Notes: a model not told the origin generated them from the sequence alone. Shown: positions 1 through 9,509, counted from the first letter of the stretch. The stretch: DNA of 64,000 nucleotides from Amycolatopsis sp. NBRC 101858 (GCF_030269325.1 NZ_BSTD01000001.1:1628681-1692680), one strand, 5' to 3'. Made by a program: numbers and translations.

Positions 1-1243
1 GGACGGCCTTGATGGACTCGTCGATGATCGACAAGCCCTGGGTCAGCTCGTCGTCGGTCAGGGTGAGCGGCGGCAGGAGCTTCATGACTTCGCCGTCGGG
101 GCCGGAGGTTTCCATCAGCAGGCCGCGCGCGAACGCTTCCGCGCAAACGCGACCGGCGAGGTCGCCGTTCTCGAACTCCAGGCCGCGCGCGAGGCCGCGG
201 CCCTTGGCGACGAGGTTCGCGTCCGGGTAGGCCTCGACGATGCCGGAGAACGCGGCGGCGATGCGCTCGCCCTTCGCCTTGGTCGACTTCTCGAGCTCGT
301 CGTCGCTCCAGTAGACGTCGATCGCTTCCTTGGCGGTGACGAACGCGGGGCTGATGCCGCGGAAGGTGCCGTTGTGCTCGCCCGGCTCCCAGACGTCGAG
401 CTCCGGCTTGATCAGCGTCAGCGCCATCGGGATGCCGTAGCCGCCGATGGACTTCGACAGGCAGACGATGTCCGGCTTGATCCCGGCGTCCTCGAAGCTG
501 AAGAACGGCCCGGTGCGGCCGCAGCCCATCTGGACGTCGTCGAGGATCAGCAGGATGTTGTGGCGCTTGCAGAGGTCGTCGAGGCCTCGCAGCCACTCCA
601 GGCGCGCGGCGTTGATGCCGCCCTCGCCCTGCACGCCCTCGACGATCACGGCGGCCGGCTCGTTGAGCCCGCTGCCCGAGTCCTCCAGGAGCTTCTCGAA
701 GTAGAGGAAGTCCGGCATGGCGCCGTCGAAGTACGCGTCGTACGGCATCGGGGTGGCGTGCACCAGCGGGACGCCGGCGCCGCCGCGCTTCATCGAGTTG
801 CCGGTGACCGACAGCGCACCCAGCGTCATGCCGTGGAACGCGTTGGTGAAGTTGATGACCGACTCCTTGCCGGTCACCTTGCGCGCCAGCTTCAGCGCGG
901 CCTCGACGGCGTTCGCGCCACCCGGGCCCGGGAACACGACCTTGTAGTTCAGGTCGCGCGGGTCGAGGATCTTGTCGCGGAAGGTCTGCAGGAAGTCGCG
1001 CTTGGCCACGGTGAACATGTCGAGCGCGTGCGTGATGCCGTCACGCTGGATGTAGTCGATCAGCGCCTGCTTCAGCGCCGGGTTGTTGTGCCCGTAGTTC
1101 AGCGCGCCGGCCCCGGCGAAGAAGTCCAGGTAGGACTTTCCGCTCTCGTCGTAGAGGTGGCTGCCCTGGGCGCGGTCGAACACGACCGGCCAGCCGCGGC
1201 TGTAGCTGCGGACCTCGGATTCGAGCTCTTCGAAGATGCTCAT
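1..1243 (-). CDS. ectB: Diaminobutyrate--2-oxoglutarate transaminase EctB (3' end outside window)
   Basis: PLP-dependent class III aminotransferase making L-2,4-diaminobutyrate from aspartate semialdehyde, the first step specific to ectoine synthesis. The start ATG gives [20 protein letters not shown] and continues with the EctB-typical [15 protein letters not shown]. The PLP lysine lies in an SKSIGGYG motif. About 414 codons are inside the window, close to the family's full length, so only the extreme C-terminus is missing. An AGGAG ribosome site lies about 12 nt upstream and overlaps the ectA stop. It is second in an ectA-ectB operon; ectC is expected beyond the left edge but cannot be seen. 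Confidence 0.96.
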   Translation of the reverse strand, partial: MSIFEELESEVRSYSRGWPVVFDRAQGSHLYDESGKSYLDFFAGAGALNYGHNNPALKQALIDYIQRDGITHALDMFTVAKRDFLQTFRDKILDPRDLNYKVVFPGPGGANAVEAALKLARKVTGKESVINFTNAFHGMTLGALSVTGNSMKRGGAGVPLVHATPMPYDAYFDGAMPDFLYFEKLLEDSGSGLNEPAAVIVEGVQGEGGINAARLEWLRGLDDLCKRHNILLILDDVQMGCGRTGPFFSFEDAGIKPDIVCLSKSIGGYGIPMALTLIKPELDVWEPGEHNGTFRGISPAFVTAKEAIDVYWSDDELEKSTKAKGERIAAAFSGIVEAYPDANLVAKGRGLARGLEFENGDLAGRVCAEAFARGLLMETSGPDGEVMKLLPPLTLTDDELTQGLSIIDESIKAV

Positions 1244-1258
1244 GACGTTTCTTTTCTC

Positions 1259-1771
1259 CTACTCGCCCGGATCTTTGCGTGCTGTGAGCGGACCGATGCG
1301 GTAAAGCTCTTCCGGCAGATGTTCGCCGTCACCGGGGAAATCCCCGCCGTCGAACAGCACCGTGGTTTCCACCGGTGCCGCCCAGCGCTTCGCGAAGGAC
1401 GTGAACAGCCGGATGGACGCTTCGTTGTCCGGGGTGATGGTGGTCTCGAGGTAACGCACCCCGGTGGCGACGAGCCGCGTGTACAGGGCGTCCAGCAGCT
1501 TGCCGGCCAGGCCCTTTCCCCGCTGGGACGCGTCGACCGCGACCTGCCAGACGAACCCGACGTCGGGCTCCTCCGGCCGGCGGTAGCCGGTCACGAATCC
1601 GACCGCCGTGCCGTCTTCGCGCGCGACCACCGATGTCTCGGCGAAATCGCGGCACCACAGCATGTATGCGTACGGCGAGTTGAGATCGAGCTTGGCGGAA
1701 TCACGCGCGATTCGCCACAGCTGCGCGCCGTCCGCCTTGGTCGGCGATTCGATCAAGTGCGTTACGGACAT
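1259..1771 (-). CDS. ectA: L-2,4-diaminobutyrate N-acetyltransferase EctA
   Basis: GNAT-fold acetyltransferase transferring acetyl from acetyl-CoA to L-2,4-diaminobutyrate. The 170-aa product starting MSVTHLIESPTKADG matches EctA length. It shows the NSPYAYMLWCRDF segment typical of EctA and an acetyl-CoA loop QRGKGLAGKLLDAL. The open frame extends 68 codons further upstream, but that extension has no protein-like character, so the ATG at 1771 is chosen. The stop is 15 nt before the ectB start, an operon arrangement. The gene is probably induced by osmotic stress, as in other ect operons; this is inferred from the family. Confidence 0.94.
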   Translation of the reverse strand: MSVTHLIESPTKADGAQLWRIARDSAKLDLNSPYAYMLWCRDFAETSVVAREDGTAVGFVTGYRRPEEPDVGFVWQVAVDASQRGKGLAGKLLDALYTRLVATGVRYLETTITPDNEASIRLFTSFAKRWAAPVETTVLFDGGDFPGDGEHLPEELYRIGPLTARKDPGE

Positions 1772-2068
1772 ACTCAGGAAACGTAACAGAGAATTTTCAG
1801 CCTGCCAGCGACGCAGCTCACCGACCCCGCAATGACCTGGGGCGACGCGGAGTACCCGGTGAGGAGTCCCACAAACCTGTTTGAAGTGGACCGTTCCGGG
1901 GCACACGCTCGGCTGGTCGCGCACCCGTGGCTCGCGACCTACCCGCACCATGAACCTTCGCGGCCGTGATCGCAAGGCGACGGGCCGTATTCCGCACGAG
2001 TCCGCACGAGCGGCGCCCTCTCCCGGACACCTCGCGCTCAGGAGGCCGGCCGACGACGGATCGTCCGG
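1772..2068. promoter_or_regulatory. Intergenic region upstream of ectA
   Basis: About 300 bp between ectA and the end of the patatin-like gene, both on the minus strand. No convincing ORF. It should hold the ect promoter. The 30 bp next to ectA are AT-richer than the surroundings (around 1772-1800), but I cannot assign -10/-35 boxes or an operator with confidence. Confidence 0.4.
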
Positions 2069-5023
2069 TCAGGCGCGACGCCGGTGCCGCAGCCGGCGCC
2101 AGGCACCGCTCACCGGCATCACCACGGCAGGCAGGATCAGCAGGCCGGACACCACGAGCCACCACACCGCGCCTTCGCCGCGCCGCCAGCCGGCCACGAC
2201 GCTGCCCAGCCAGCCGAAGAACGGCTGCGCGATCGGCGGCAGGAACGCCGCCAGCAGCAGCGCCGCCACGACCAGCACACCCAGGGCCGCGAACACCCGG
2301 CGTGCGGTGCGGCCCATCGTCAGCAGCGCCGTCGCGAGGTAGATCACCGCGCCCGCCAGCACCGGGAGGCCGATCCACTGCAGGATCGCGCCGCCGCTGT
2401 CGCCGATCACCAGGCCGGCCAGCAGCGCCAGCACGCCCGCCGCGAGCGAGCCCGGGGTGCCGAGCCTGGACGCGCCTTGGGTGACCTTCGCCGTGCTGCG
2501 CGCGACCGTCCGCAGGATGCCCGCGACCGTCGTCGGCCAGCCGCCGGGCAGGCGGAACGCCACCACCCCCGCGTTGACCGTCGCGGCGCCGAGCTTGACC
2601 AGCGTCCGCGTCAGCTGGGCCGTGCCCTGCTCACCCGCGAGCTTCTCCGCCGACACCTGGCACGCCTGGAACACGCGCTGGGCGGCGGCCGCGTCGGCGA
2701 TCGGCTGCGCGGCCCGCGCGCGGAACCCGGCCGACGCCGCGCCGCTGCACCCGCTCACCTTGACGTCGGCGGCCGCCTGCTTCGCGACGACCGGCAGCTC
2801 CTCCGCAGCGATCTCCGCCTGGCGGGTGCGGGCCAGCACCATCGCCGTCACCGGCATGCTGACCGGCCGCTCGGCGGCGAAGTCCACGGCGCCGAGCTTC
2901 GAGTCCAGCCCGAGGAACGCCAGCTCGGCGTCGAGCTGGCCGGTCAGCTCCCCCACCTCGGCGGGCTCGGCGTTGTCGTCGCGGTCGGGCACGCGCCACA
3001 TCGGCGCCAGCGCGGCTTTGAGCTCTTCCCGGAACGCGTCGGCCCCGACGAGGTCGCGCAGGGTCTCCAGCCGCCGCGGGTCGAGCAGGCACTGCACCAG
3101 CCAGCCGGCGCCGTCGACGCGGCCCCACATCCAGTCGCTGGCCCGCCACGACGACTTGTAGAACGCGCCGAAGTAGTCGGCCTGCATCCCGGTCAGCTTG
3201 TCTCCCGACCGGCGGCGCTTCAGGTCCAGCAGCGTCCGCGAATCGGCGCTGACCTGCACGAGCTCGACCCGCTGGTCGACCGACGGCGCCTGCGCGAGCA
3301 GCCCCCGCGTCGCGACGTGCAGGCCGAGCAGCCGCGCTTGGACGACCTCGTCGCCGCCGCCGGGCAGGGCCAGCCAGTCGAGCAGCGTCTTGACCGTGCC
3401 GGGGGATTCGGCGCTCAGGATCCGCAACACGGGCGTCGCGGCCCGCAGCGCCGTCACGACCATCGGCCAGGCCTGCGCGACGTCGTCCGAGCGGCCGAGC
3501 CCGGCCCACTCCTCGGCGAGCTCGCGGAGCCAGGTTTCGAGGGTGCTGCTCGCGCCGGGTCCGTCGTGCGCGGCGACCCACTGTTCGAGCCGCGTGCCCC
3601 GGGCGGACTTCTTCCGCGCCGCGTGCAGCCCCGCCCGCGCGTCGTTGAGCTCTTTCGCCTGCGTGGGGTCGGGGCCGAGCCGGAACCCGGCGTTGATCAG
3701 CTGCAGCCCGGTCGCCACGGCGTCGTCGAGCGCGCTCGTGCGGTACGCGACGAGGTCCGCCACGGTCACGCCGGCCGACGGCGGCTCGTGCGGGACGCCG
3801 CTGCTCAGCCCGGCCACGGCGACCGCGCGCAGCTGCTGCGACATCCCCGAGGCCCACTCCCGGTCCTCGGTGTCCACATCGGACAGTGCGTACCGGCGGG
3901 TGGCGACGCGGACCAGCTCGGCCGCGTCCTCGGCCGTCCGCCGCTCCAGGTACGCGGTGGCGATCCCCTGGTCGACCAGGCACTCGGGCCCGCCGCGCAG
4001 GCCCAGCGCCGCCAGTGAGACGCGGGTGTCGCGGGCCCGGACGACGGCGTCGTTGTGCCGGGTCAGGTCCTCCAGCTCGGCGCTGATCGACTGGCTCATC
4101 ACCGTCGAGACGACCTTGCTCATCGCACTCGACAGCAACGGCGGGTTCGCGGCGTCGCAGGCGATCCCGGCCGCCTCCCGTTCGCCGGTCGGCACGACGT
4201 AGAGCAGCAGCCGCCGGACGTCCGCGTGCGACGGGCGTTCGAAGATCTCCCGCAGCGCCGGCCGCAGCGGCTTGTTGAGCAGCACCCCGCCGTCGGTGAG
4301 CCAGTGCGAGCGGGTCAGGTCGGTGTAGGCGGTCATGTCGGGGTGCAGCTCGTCGGTGCCCTCGGCCCCGATCGGCATCCGCGACAGCTCGAAGGCGCCG
4401 GGGAACGACGCCGTCGAGCGCGCGGCGAGCGCCAGCGGGCCCTGCACACCCTGCGTCCACAGTGGACCGTCGAAGCGGAAGAGCATGCGGTGTTCGGTGT
4501 CCCGCACGAGGTTCCCGAGCGCGTCGTCGAACCGGGTGGTCTCGCCGTCGATCATGGTGCCGGTGAGCAGCACGGTGACGTCCGGCGGTTCGGCGGGCGC
4601 GGAGCCGGCGTCGGAGATCCGGTGCAGCGCCCGTTCGAAGTCGCCGAGCAGCACGCGATCGCCGTCGAGGATGGACCGCGGCTGCGCCTCGGCCGGGTCG
4701 CGGACCAGGTTCTCCAGCGAGCCGATCTCGATCCAGGTGTCCCGCAGCACCTGCGGCGTGGAGCCGAAGGCCTCGGCCAGGCCGAGACAAGCGGCGTTGA
4801 CCCCGCCGGCACTGGTTCCGGTGAGGACGTCGATGGACACCTTGGCCCGCAGGAGGTCGAGCAGCTTCCGGTAGAGCCCGGGGCCGGCCTCGCCCCGCGA
4901 CTCGCGCAGCAGCTGCGACGTCTCGGTGGCGACACCGCCCATCCAGATGGCGAGGCTGGAGCCGCCGACCATCGTCATCGCCAGGCGGATCTCCTGCTGC
5001 CAAGGTTCGGCTGGTTGAGGCAT
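2069..5023 (-). CDS. Patatin-like phospholipase with C-terminal membrane segments
   Basis: Large (984 aa) actinobacterial patatin-like protein, probably a lipid acyl hydrolase with a Ser-Asp dyad. The N-terminal glycine-rich oxyanion stretch GGSSLAIWMGG (about residues 20-30) is followed by the nucleophile elbow GTSAGG (Ser about 71) and later the catalytic Asp in LTDGG. The middle 400-500 residues are helical with no motif I recognise. The last about 150 residues contain four hydrophobic segments, so the enzyme is likely membrane-anchored. It stands alone; the next gene upstream is the NAD(P)H oxidoreductase 100 bp away. The substrate cannot be told from sequence. Confidence 0.85.
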   Translation of the reverse strand: MPQPAEPWQQEIRLAMTMVGGSSLAIWMGGVATETSQLLRESRGEAGPGLYRKLLDLLRAKVSIDVLTGTSAGGVNAACLGLAEAFGSTPQVLRDTWIEIGSLENLVRDPAEAQPRSILDGDRVLLGDFERALHRISDAGSAPAEPPDVTVLLTGTMIDGETTRFDDALGNLVRDTEHRMLFRFDGPLWTQGVQGPLALAARSTASFPGAFELSRMPIGAEGTDELHPDMTAYTDLTRSHWLTDGGVLLNKPLRPALREIFERPSHADVRRLLLYVVPTGEREAAGIACDAANPPLLSSAMSKVVSTVMSQSISAELEDLTRHNDAVVRARDTRVSLAALGLRGGPECLVDQGIATAYLERRTAEDAAELVRVATRRYALSDVDTEDREWASGMSQQLRAVAVAGLSSGVPHEPPSAGVTVADLVAYRTSALDDAVATGLQLINAGFRLGPDPTQAKELNDARAGLHAARKKSARGTRLEQWVAAHDGPGASSTLETWLRELAEEWAGLGRSDDVAQAWPMVVTALRAATPVLRILSAESPGTVKTLLDWLALPGGGDEVVQARLLGLHVATRGLLAQAPSVDQRVELVQVSADSRTLLDLKRRRSGDKLTGMQADYFGAFYKSSWRASDWMWGRVDGAGWLVQCLLDPRRLETLRDLVGADAFREELKAALAPMWRVPDRDDNAEPAEVGELTGQLDAELAFLGLDSKLGAVDFAAERPVSMPVTAMVLARTRQAEIAAEELPVVAKQAAADVKVSGCSGAASAGFRARAAQPIADAAAAQRVFQACQVSAEKLAGEQGTAQLTRTLVKLGAATVNAGVVAFRLPGGWPTTVAGILRTVARSTAKVTQGASRLGTPGSLAAGVLALLAGLVIGDSGGAILQWIGLPVLAGAVIYLATALLTMGRTARRVFAALGVLVVAALLLAAFLPPIAQPFFGWLGSVVAGWRRGEGAVWWLVVSGLLILPAVVMPVSGAWRRLRHRRRA

Positions 5024-5126
5024 GAGGGTCCCCCGCCCGTCGTCGTCCTGCCGCAGAGTAGAGGCGCAAGGTAAGCGCCGGGATACGTCCGGGTGTACGG
5101 CCGTTCGGGTGGAGTTGCTCGCCCGC

Positions 5127-6113
5127 TCAGCCGTCCACGGTGACGACCACCTTGCCGAACTGGGCGTTCGCCTCGAGGTAGCGGTGCGACTCGGCGATCT
5201 CGGCGAGGTCGAACGCCCGGTCCACGCGCGGCCGGAAGGTGCCGGCGCGCACGCCGGCGCGGATGAAGTGCTCCGCCCGGGCCAGGCGCGCGGGGTCCAG
5301 GGTCAGGTCGAACGCGTTGAACAGCCGCATGGTCGGCACGAACCACAGCGGGAACGGGGTCTCCTTGGTGTCGAGCGCACCGTAGACGACGAGCGTCCCG
5401 CCTTTCGCCGTGGCTTCGGCCAGTTTGCGCACGCCCTCCCCGGCGACGGCGTCGAAGACGAACTCCGCGCCGCGGCCGCCGGTGATTTCCGTGGTCCGCA
5501 CGGCGATGTCTTCGTCGTCGGTGACGATCACGTGCGCGGCACCGGCGTCCAGGAGCCGCTGCTTCTTCGCCGCGGTGCGCGTGGCGGCGATGGGGACGGC
5601 ACCGATGTGGTTGGCGACGTCGATCGTGGCGAGCCCGACGCTGCTCGAAGCGGCGGTGATCAGCACGAAGTCACCGGGACGCACGTGGCCTTCGTCGACG
5701 AGCGCGCCGTACGCGGTGAGGAACGGACCCCACAGGGCGACGGTTTCGGTGGCGTCGAGACCTTCGGGACGGCTCAGCACGGAGGACGCGGGCACGATGG
5801 CCGCCTCGCCGTAGACGCCGTAGTCCCGCATCGAGAAGCCCGCGACGGTGCTGACCGCGTCGCCGGCTTCGAAGTTCGTGACGCCCTCACCGAGGGCTTC
5901 GACGATCCCGGAGGCCGAGTAGCCGAGCTTGGCCGGGAACTCGCCCGGACGCTCGAAGTAGGTGCCCGAGCGGAACATCGCCTCGGCGCGGTTGAGCCCG
6001 ATCGCCTCGACCCGCAGCCGCAGCTCGCCCGGGCCCGGCTCGCCGAGGTCGACGTCCACGAGCTCCAGCACTTCAGGTCCGCCTTCGGCGGCGAACCGCA
6101 CTGCCTTCGTCAT
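5127..6113 (-). CDS. Zinc-type alcohol dehydrogenase / quinone oxidoreductase family protein
   Basis: 328-aa MDR-superfamily oxidoreductase starting MTKAVRFAAEGGPEVLEL, the typical quinone oxidoreductase opening. It has a GroES-like N-terminal half and a Rossmann half with an SSVGLATIDVANHIGA nucleotide-binding segment. No structural-zinc cysteine cluster is visible, which favours a zinc-free NADPH:quinone or enone reductase. The open frame continues 103 codons upstream across the divergent hxlR gene; that part is shadow. The 115-bp gap to the divergent HxlR regulator makes this enzyme the regulator's likely target, the usual arrangement for HxlR proteins that sense electrophiles. Confidence 0.88.
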   Translation of the reverse strand: MTKAVRFAAEGGPEVLELVDVDLGEPGPGELRLRVEAIGLNRAEAMFRSGTYFERPGEFPAKLGYSASGIVEALGEGVTNFEAGDAVSTVAGFSMRDYGVYGEAAIVPASSVLSRPEGLDATETVALWGPFLTAYGALVDEGHVRPGDFVLITAASSSVGLATIDVANHIGAVPIAATRTAAKKQRLLDAGAAHVIVTDDEDIAVRTTEITGGRGAEFVFDAVAGEGVRKLAEATAKGGTLVVYGALDTKETPFPLWFVPTMRLFNAFDLTLDPARLARAEHFIRAGVRAGTFRPRVDRAFDLAEIAESHRYLEANAQFGKVVVTVDG

Positions 6114-6228
6114 TCCTGGTTCCTTTCCGGTGGTTACCGGAATCGATCGTGGACCGGATGCGTTTCTGCTGGAAGACGGCACTTTTCTGGTACGACGGCA
6201 CACGTCTGTTACGAACGAGGTCACGGCG
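6114..6228. promoter_or_regulatory. Divergent promoter/operator between oxidoreductase and hxlR
   Basis: 115-bp divergent spacer. An imperfect inverted repeat with arms GTACGACG and CGTCTGTTAC lies around 6190-6212, close to the hxlR start, and is a candidate site for HxlR autoregulation. Inferred from position and symmetry only. Confidence 0.4.
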
Positions 6229-6585
6229 ATGGACAACACCGAAACTCCCCCGGCCGACATGTGCTCGCTGCGCGAGGTCCTGGACCTGGTGGGCGACAAG
6301 TGGGCGATCCGGGTCCTGGTCCAGCTCGGCAACGGGCCCCGGCGGTTCAGCGAACTGGAGCGCGCCCTGGCGGGCGTGTCACGGCGGATGCTGTCGTTGA
6401 CGCTGCGCGGGCTGGAGCGCAACGGGCTGGTGACGCGGAAGGTCTACCCGGAGGTCCCACCGCGGGTGGAGTACACGATGACACCGCACGCGGCAGAGCT
6501 GGACGAACCGCTCCACGCGCTCTCGGCGTGGGCGGCGAGGCACCGCGAGAAGGTCGGTGCGGCGAGGCTCGCGTACGACGCCTAA
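6229..6585 (+). CDS. HxlR-family transcriptional regulator
   Basis: 118-aa winged-helix regulator beginning MDNTETPPADMCSLREVLDL. It carries the HxlR signature: the conserved Cys near the N-terminus, GDKWAIRVLVQL, RRFSELERAL and SRRMLSLTLRGLERNGLV. The ATG at 6229 is preferred over the longer frame because family members start a few residues before the conserved Cys. It is divergent from the quinone-oxidoreductase-like gene and probably represses it, with release on oxidation or alkylation of the Cys (family knowledge). Its 3' end overlaps the convergent DUF445 gene by 4 bp (CTAA). Confidence 0.92.
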   Translation: MDNTETPPADMCSLREVLDLVGDKWAIRVLVQLGNGPRRFSELERALAGVSRRMLSLTLRGLERNGLVTRKVYPEVPPRVEYTMTPHAAELDEPLHALSAWAARHREKVGAARLAYDA

Positions 6586-7817
6586 GCCGCCAGGTGCTCC
6601 AGCAGCAGTACCTGACCCTCACCGACCGCGAAGCCCAGCACCGCGCCCGTCGCGATCAAAATCCACTCGTCCTGCTCGAAAGCCGGCCGGAGCAAGCGCT
6701 CGAACTCGTGCGGGGACAGCTCCTTCATCTTGGACACCAGCACGTTGCGGATGTCCATCGCGTCGGTCGCGTAGTCCTCGATGTAGCGCATCGTCTCCGG
6801 GAGGCGCCCCATGATCTGCTCCGCGATCGACAGCTTCATGTCCTGGTACTTGCGGCTGCCCACCGCGAACACCAGCAGCGGCTTCGCGACACTCCCGAGC
6901 TCCCGGTCGAGCTGGCGCTGGATCAACGCCAGGACCCGGTCCGACAGGGGCCCGTGCAGGATCGCCTCGATCACGTTGTGCGGGGTGATGATCTCCTTGG
7001 CGATCAGCGAGCCGTACGCCTCCGCGACCTCCGCGCGCCGCTTGAGGAACAAGCCCTGCCACGTCACGCCGAAGTACTTGCGCGGCTCGATCGGGTAGAA
7101 GATCATCCGCAGCGCCAGCCAGTCGGTGAACCAGCCGGTGAACAGGCCGAACAGCGGCATGATCAGCGGGAACTTGAACAGGACCCAGGCGACCATCTGG
7201 ATCACGCCGATCGCGCCGCCGAACACCAGGCCCGACCGCGCGATGAACTTGAACTCCTTCGCGCCCGCCTCCTGGAAGATGCGGTTCAGCAGGCGCTTGT
7301 CCTTGACCAGGCTGGTGACCACCATGCCCTTGAGGTCGAACACACTGTCCACATCGGACTTGATCAGGTCGAGCACGGCCGCGACCATGCGCGGCGACTC
7401 GTGCTGGACGCGCTCGATCACCAGCCGCTGGACCCGCACCGGCAGCGACTCCCACAGCCCCGGCTGGTAGTGCCCCGCCACCTCGCGGACGATGTCCTCG
7501 ACGCCCGCGAGCAGCGGTTTCTCGATCTCCTGGGCAATGCGGGAAGCGTCCAGCCGCGCGACGACCTCGGCCGGCTTGATCAGCTGCTCGGTCATCGTGT
7601 CGCAGGCGATGCTCGCCATCCGCGCGGCGCGCTTGGGCACGATGCCCTGCCAGCCGAGGAACGGCTTGATCCCGAGGAACTCCACCGGCTGGAACATCAT
7701 CCGGATCGCGACGAGCTTGGTGCCGTAGCCGATCAGCGCGGCGACGATCGGGATCGAGACGTAGAGGGGCCAGTGCTGCGCGAAGTCGGCGGCGATGCCG
7801 GCGAGGAACGACCCCAT
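6582..7817 (-). CDS. DUF445 family membrane protein
   Basis: 411-aa protein of the DUF445 (YheB-like) family, known from many bacteria but of unknown biochemical role. It has an N-terminal hydrophobic segment (LYVSIPIVAALIGYGTKLVAI), a long amphipathic helical middle, two adjacent hydrophobic segments around residues 190-225 and a final one at the C-terminus. The repeated motif pair FQPVEFLGI/FYPIEPRKYFG after each membrane region is characteristic. The upstream Abi-alpha gene ends 3 nt before this start, so the two are co-transcribed. Confidence 0.88.
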   Translation of the reverse strand: MGSFLAGIAADFAQHWPLYVSIPIVAALIGYGTKLVAIRMMFQPVEFLGIKPFLGWQGIVPKRAARMASIACDTMTEQLIKPAEVVARLDASRIAQEIEKPLLAGVEDIVREVAGHYQPGLWESLPVRVQRLVIERVQHESPRMVAAVLDLIKSDVDSVFDLKGMVVTSLVKDKRLLNRIFQEAGAKEFKFIARSGLVFGGAIGVIQMVAWVLFKFPLIMPLFGLFTGWFTDWLALRMIFYPIEPRKYFGVTWQGLFLKRRAEVAEAYGSLIAKEIITPHNVIEAILHGPLSDRVLALIQRQLDRELGSVAKPLLVFAVGSRKYQDMKLSIAEQIMGRLPETMRYIEDYATDAMDIRNVLVSKMKELSPHEFERLLRPAFEQDEWILIATGAVLGFAVGEGQVLLLEHLAA

Positions 7818-7820
7818 CCG

Positions 7821-8612
7821 CTAACCGAAGCTCGGGTCGCAGGCCTGCCAGAACTCCGCGCCGAGGCGCGAGACGTGGATCGTGCGTTTGACGAACTTCG
7901 CGCGTTTGACGTGCTTCTCCGCGTCGCGCACCGTCTCGTCCGTCATCAGGATCTCGTACTGCGTCTCCAGCGACGGCACCTCTTCGTCGAGGTCGACCAG
8001 GCCGAGCCCGATCAGCCGGGTGACGTAGCCGGGCACCTGGTCGGGCAGCGACACCCCGGCCGCCTTGCCGACCGTCGACGCGTTGCGCAGCACGAGCCGG
8101 CCCGCGCCGCCGAGACCGGTGCGCTCGGCGACGTCGATCGTGGGGAACGGCGAGCCGTCCGACAGCGCGGAGAGGATGCGGGCTTCGTCGGGCGTCAGCT
8201 GCCGCAGGATGATCGCGTAGAAGTACTCGCGGGCCCGGTCGCGGCCGAAGCCGATGGAGTGGTTGAGCAGCTCGGCCATCGCGGCGCGCAGCGGCTCGGC
8301 GTGGTTGTCGCGCGCCGGCACGATGGTGACCGTGGCTTCGACCTTGCCGGGCACCGCCGGGCGGTTCATCGCGGACGCCGCCGTCAGCGCCGCGTGGTAG
8401 GGGTCGTCGACCTCGTCGAGGCGGCGGCGCAGCTCGGCCAGCAGCTGGCGCTCGACCTGCCGCACCCCGCGTTCGGCGGTCTCGACGCCGGGGAGCTTGC
8501 GGCCGAGCGCGAAGCTGGTGCGCGCCGCCCACCCCGCCAGCTGCCCGGCGCGCCGGGCCAGGTCGGCCACCTCGTCGCCGGTGCCCCGGCCGTTCGGTCG
8601 CTCTGCGTTCAC
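7821..8612 (-). CDS. Abi-alpha / DUF4393 family protein
   Basis: 263-aa soluble protein. The C-terminal half resembles the Abi-alpha (DUF4393) family: REYFYAIILRQLTPDEARIL, LRNASTVGKAAG and a LIGLGLVDLDEEVPSLETQYEIL winged-helix-like end. The GTG start at 8612 (VNAERPNGRG) is chosen because AGGGGAG lies about 8 nt upstream; the frame stays open further but runs antisense across the next gene. It is tightly coupled to the DUF445 gene. The family name derives from abortive-infection annotation, but an anti-phage role here is unproven. Confidence 0.75.
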   Translation of the reverse strand: MNAERPNGRGTGDEVADLARRAGQLAGWAARTSFALGRKLPGVETAERGVRQVERQLLAELRRRLDEVDDPYHAALTAASAMNRPAVPGKVEATVTIVPARDNHAEPLRAAMAELLNHSIGFGRDRAREYFYAIILRQLTPDEARILSALSDGSPFPTIDVAERTGLGGAGRLVLRNASTVGKAAGVSLPDQVPGYVTRLIGLGLVDLDEEVPSLETQYEILMTDETVRDAEKHVKRAKFVKRTIHVSRLGAEFWQACDPSFG

Positions 8613-8639
8613 GCGTCGACTCCCCTCTGCTTCCGCGCT

Positions 8640-8660
8640 GATGCTACCTGTGGGTAGGCC
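8640..8660. promoter_or_regulatory. Inverted repeat in divergent promoter
   Basis: CTACC-TGTG-GGTAG (8644-8657) sits midway between the divergent Abi-alpha and mycothiol-dependent genes, 32 bp from one start and about 28 bp from the other. It may be an operator or overlapping -10 boxes: on the minus strand TAGCAT fits the actinobacterial TANNNT -10. Confidence 0.35.
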
Positions 8661-8684
8661 GAATGGAGGTGTTTGGATGCCCAC

Positions 8685-9509
8685 ATGAGTCCGACGCGCT
8701 GGGGCCCGCCGATCGACGTCCTCCCGTACTTCTCCAAGGAGGAGCAGGCGCTGATGACGCTGCTCGGCGCGCTGACCGACGAGGACTGGGAGCGTCCGAC
8801 GCTGTGCGCGGGCTGGTCGGTCAAGGACGTCGCCGCCCACCTGCTGGGAGACAAGGTCGGGCGGCTGTCCCGGAGCCGCGACGGGCACGCCGCCGAAGCC
8901 CCCCGCCCGGGTGAGGCCTTCCCGCGGTTCCTCGACCGGATCAACGAGGAGTGGGTCGTCGCCTGCCGCCGGCTCTCGACGGACGTGCTGCTGACGATGA
9001 TGTACGAGTTCATGGGCCAGACGACCGAGTACTGGGCGAAGCTGGACCTCGACGCCGACGGCGAGCCCGTGACCTGGGCCGGCGACGAGCCCGCGCCGCG
9101 CTGGCTCGACGCGGCCCGCGACTATTCGGAGTTCTGGGTCCACCACGTGCAGATCCGCGAGGCGCTGGAGCACACGCCGCTGGAGGCCGAGTACGCCGAG
9201 CCGATCGCCGACACGTTCGTCCGCGCGCTGCCGCACACCCTGCGCGACGTCGAGGCACGCGTCGGCAAGCAGGTGGGGTACACGGTCACCGGCGCCGGCA
9301 AGTGGTACGCCCGCCGCGAGCGCGACGGCTGGGTCCTGGACCGGGGCGCGCCGCCGTCCCGCACACCATTGGCCACCGTGACGACGGACCTGGACACGTT
9401 CTGGCGGCTCTGCACCCGCAACACCGCCGACGTCGGCCGCGTCCGCACGACCGGGGACGAAAACGTTTGCGCGCAGGTGCTGACGATGACCTCGATCATC
9501 GTTTCCTGA
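8685..9509 (+). CDS. Maleylpyruvate isomerase family mycothiol-dependent enzyme
   Basis: 274-aa DinB-like/MDMPI-domain protein, a family using mycothiol as cofactor for isomerase or S-transferase reactions. Conserved features are LTDEDWERPTLCAGWSVKDV followed by AAHLLGD (metal-binding His) and FWVHHVQIREAL in the middle. The start is uncertain: a TTG at 8673 is in frame, but it lies only 3 nt from the GGAGG at 8665, whereas ATG 8685 is 15 nt away; I prefer ATG. The substrate is unknown. The transcript ends at a strong bidirectional terminator. Confidence 0.85.
   Translation: MSPTRWGPPIDVLPYFSKEEQALMTLLGALTDEDWERPTLCAGWSVKDVAAHLLGDKVGRLSRSRDGHAAEAPRPGEAFPRFLDRINEEWVVACRRLSTDVLLTMMYEFMGQTTEYWAKLDLDADGEPVTWAGDEPAPRWLDAARDYSEFWVHHVQIREALEHTPLEAEYAEPIADTFVRALPHTLRDVEARVGKQVGYTVTGAGKWYARRERDGWVLDRGAPPSRTPLATVTTDLDTFWRLCTRNTADVGRVRTTGDENVCAQVLTMTSIIVS

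Noticed and set aside
374..1786. 470-codon plus-strand frame at the left edge
   Set aside because: Antisense to ectB and ectA, which are unmistakable on the minus strand.
7821..8612. Abi-alpha gene as proof of a phage-defence island
   Set aside because: Only the family name suggests defence; the neighbours are ordinary genes and there is no mobile-element context.
5022..8657. 1211-codon open frame on the plus strand
   Set aside because: It runs antisense to the oxidoreductase, DUF445 and Abi-alpha genes. Its translation is Arg/Glu/His-rich shadow sequence typical of 70%+ GC DNA, with no motif.
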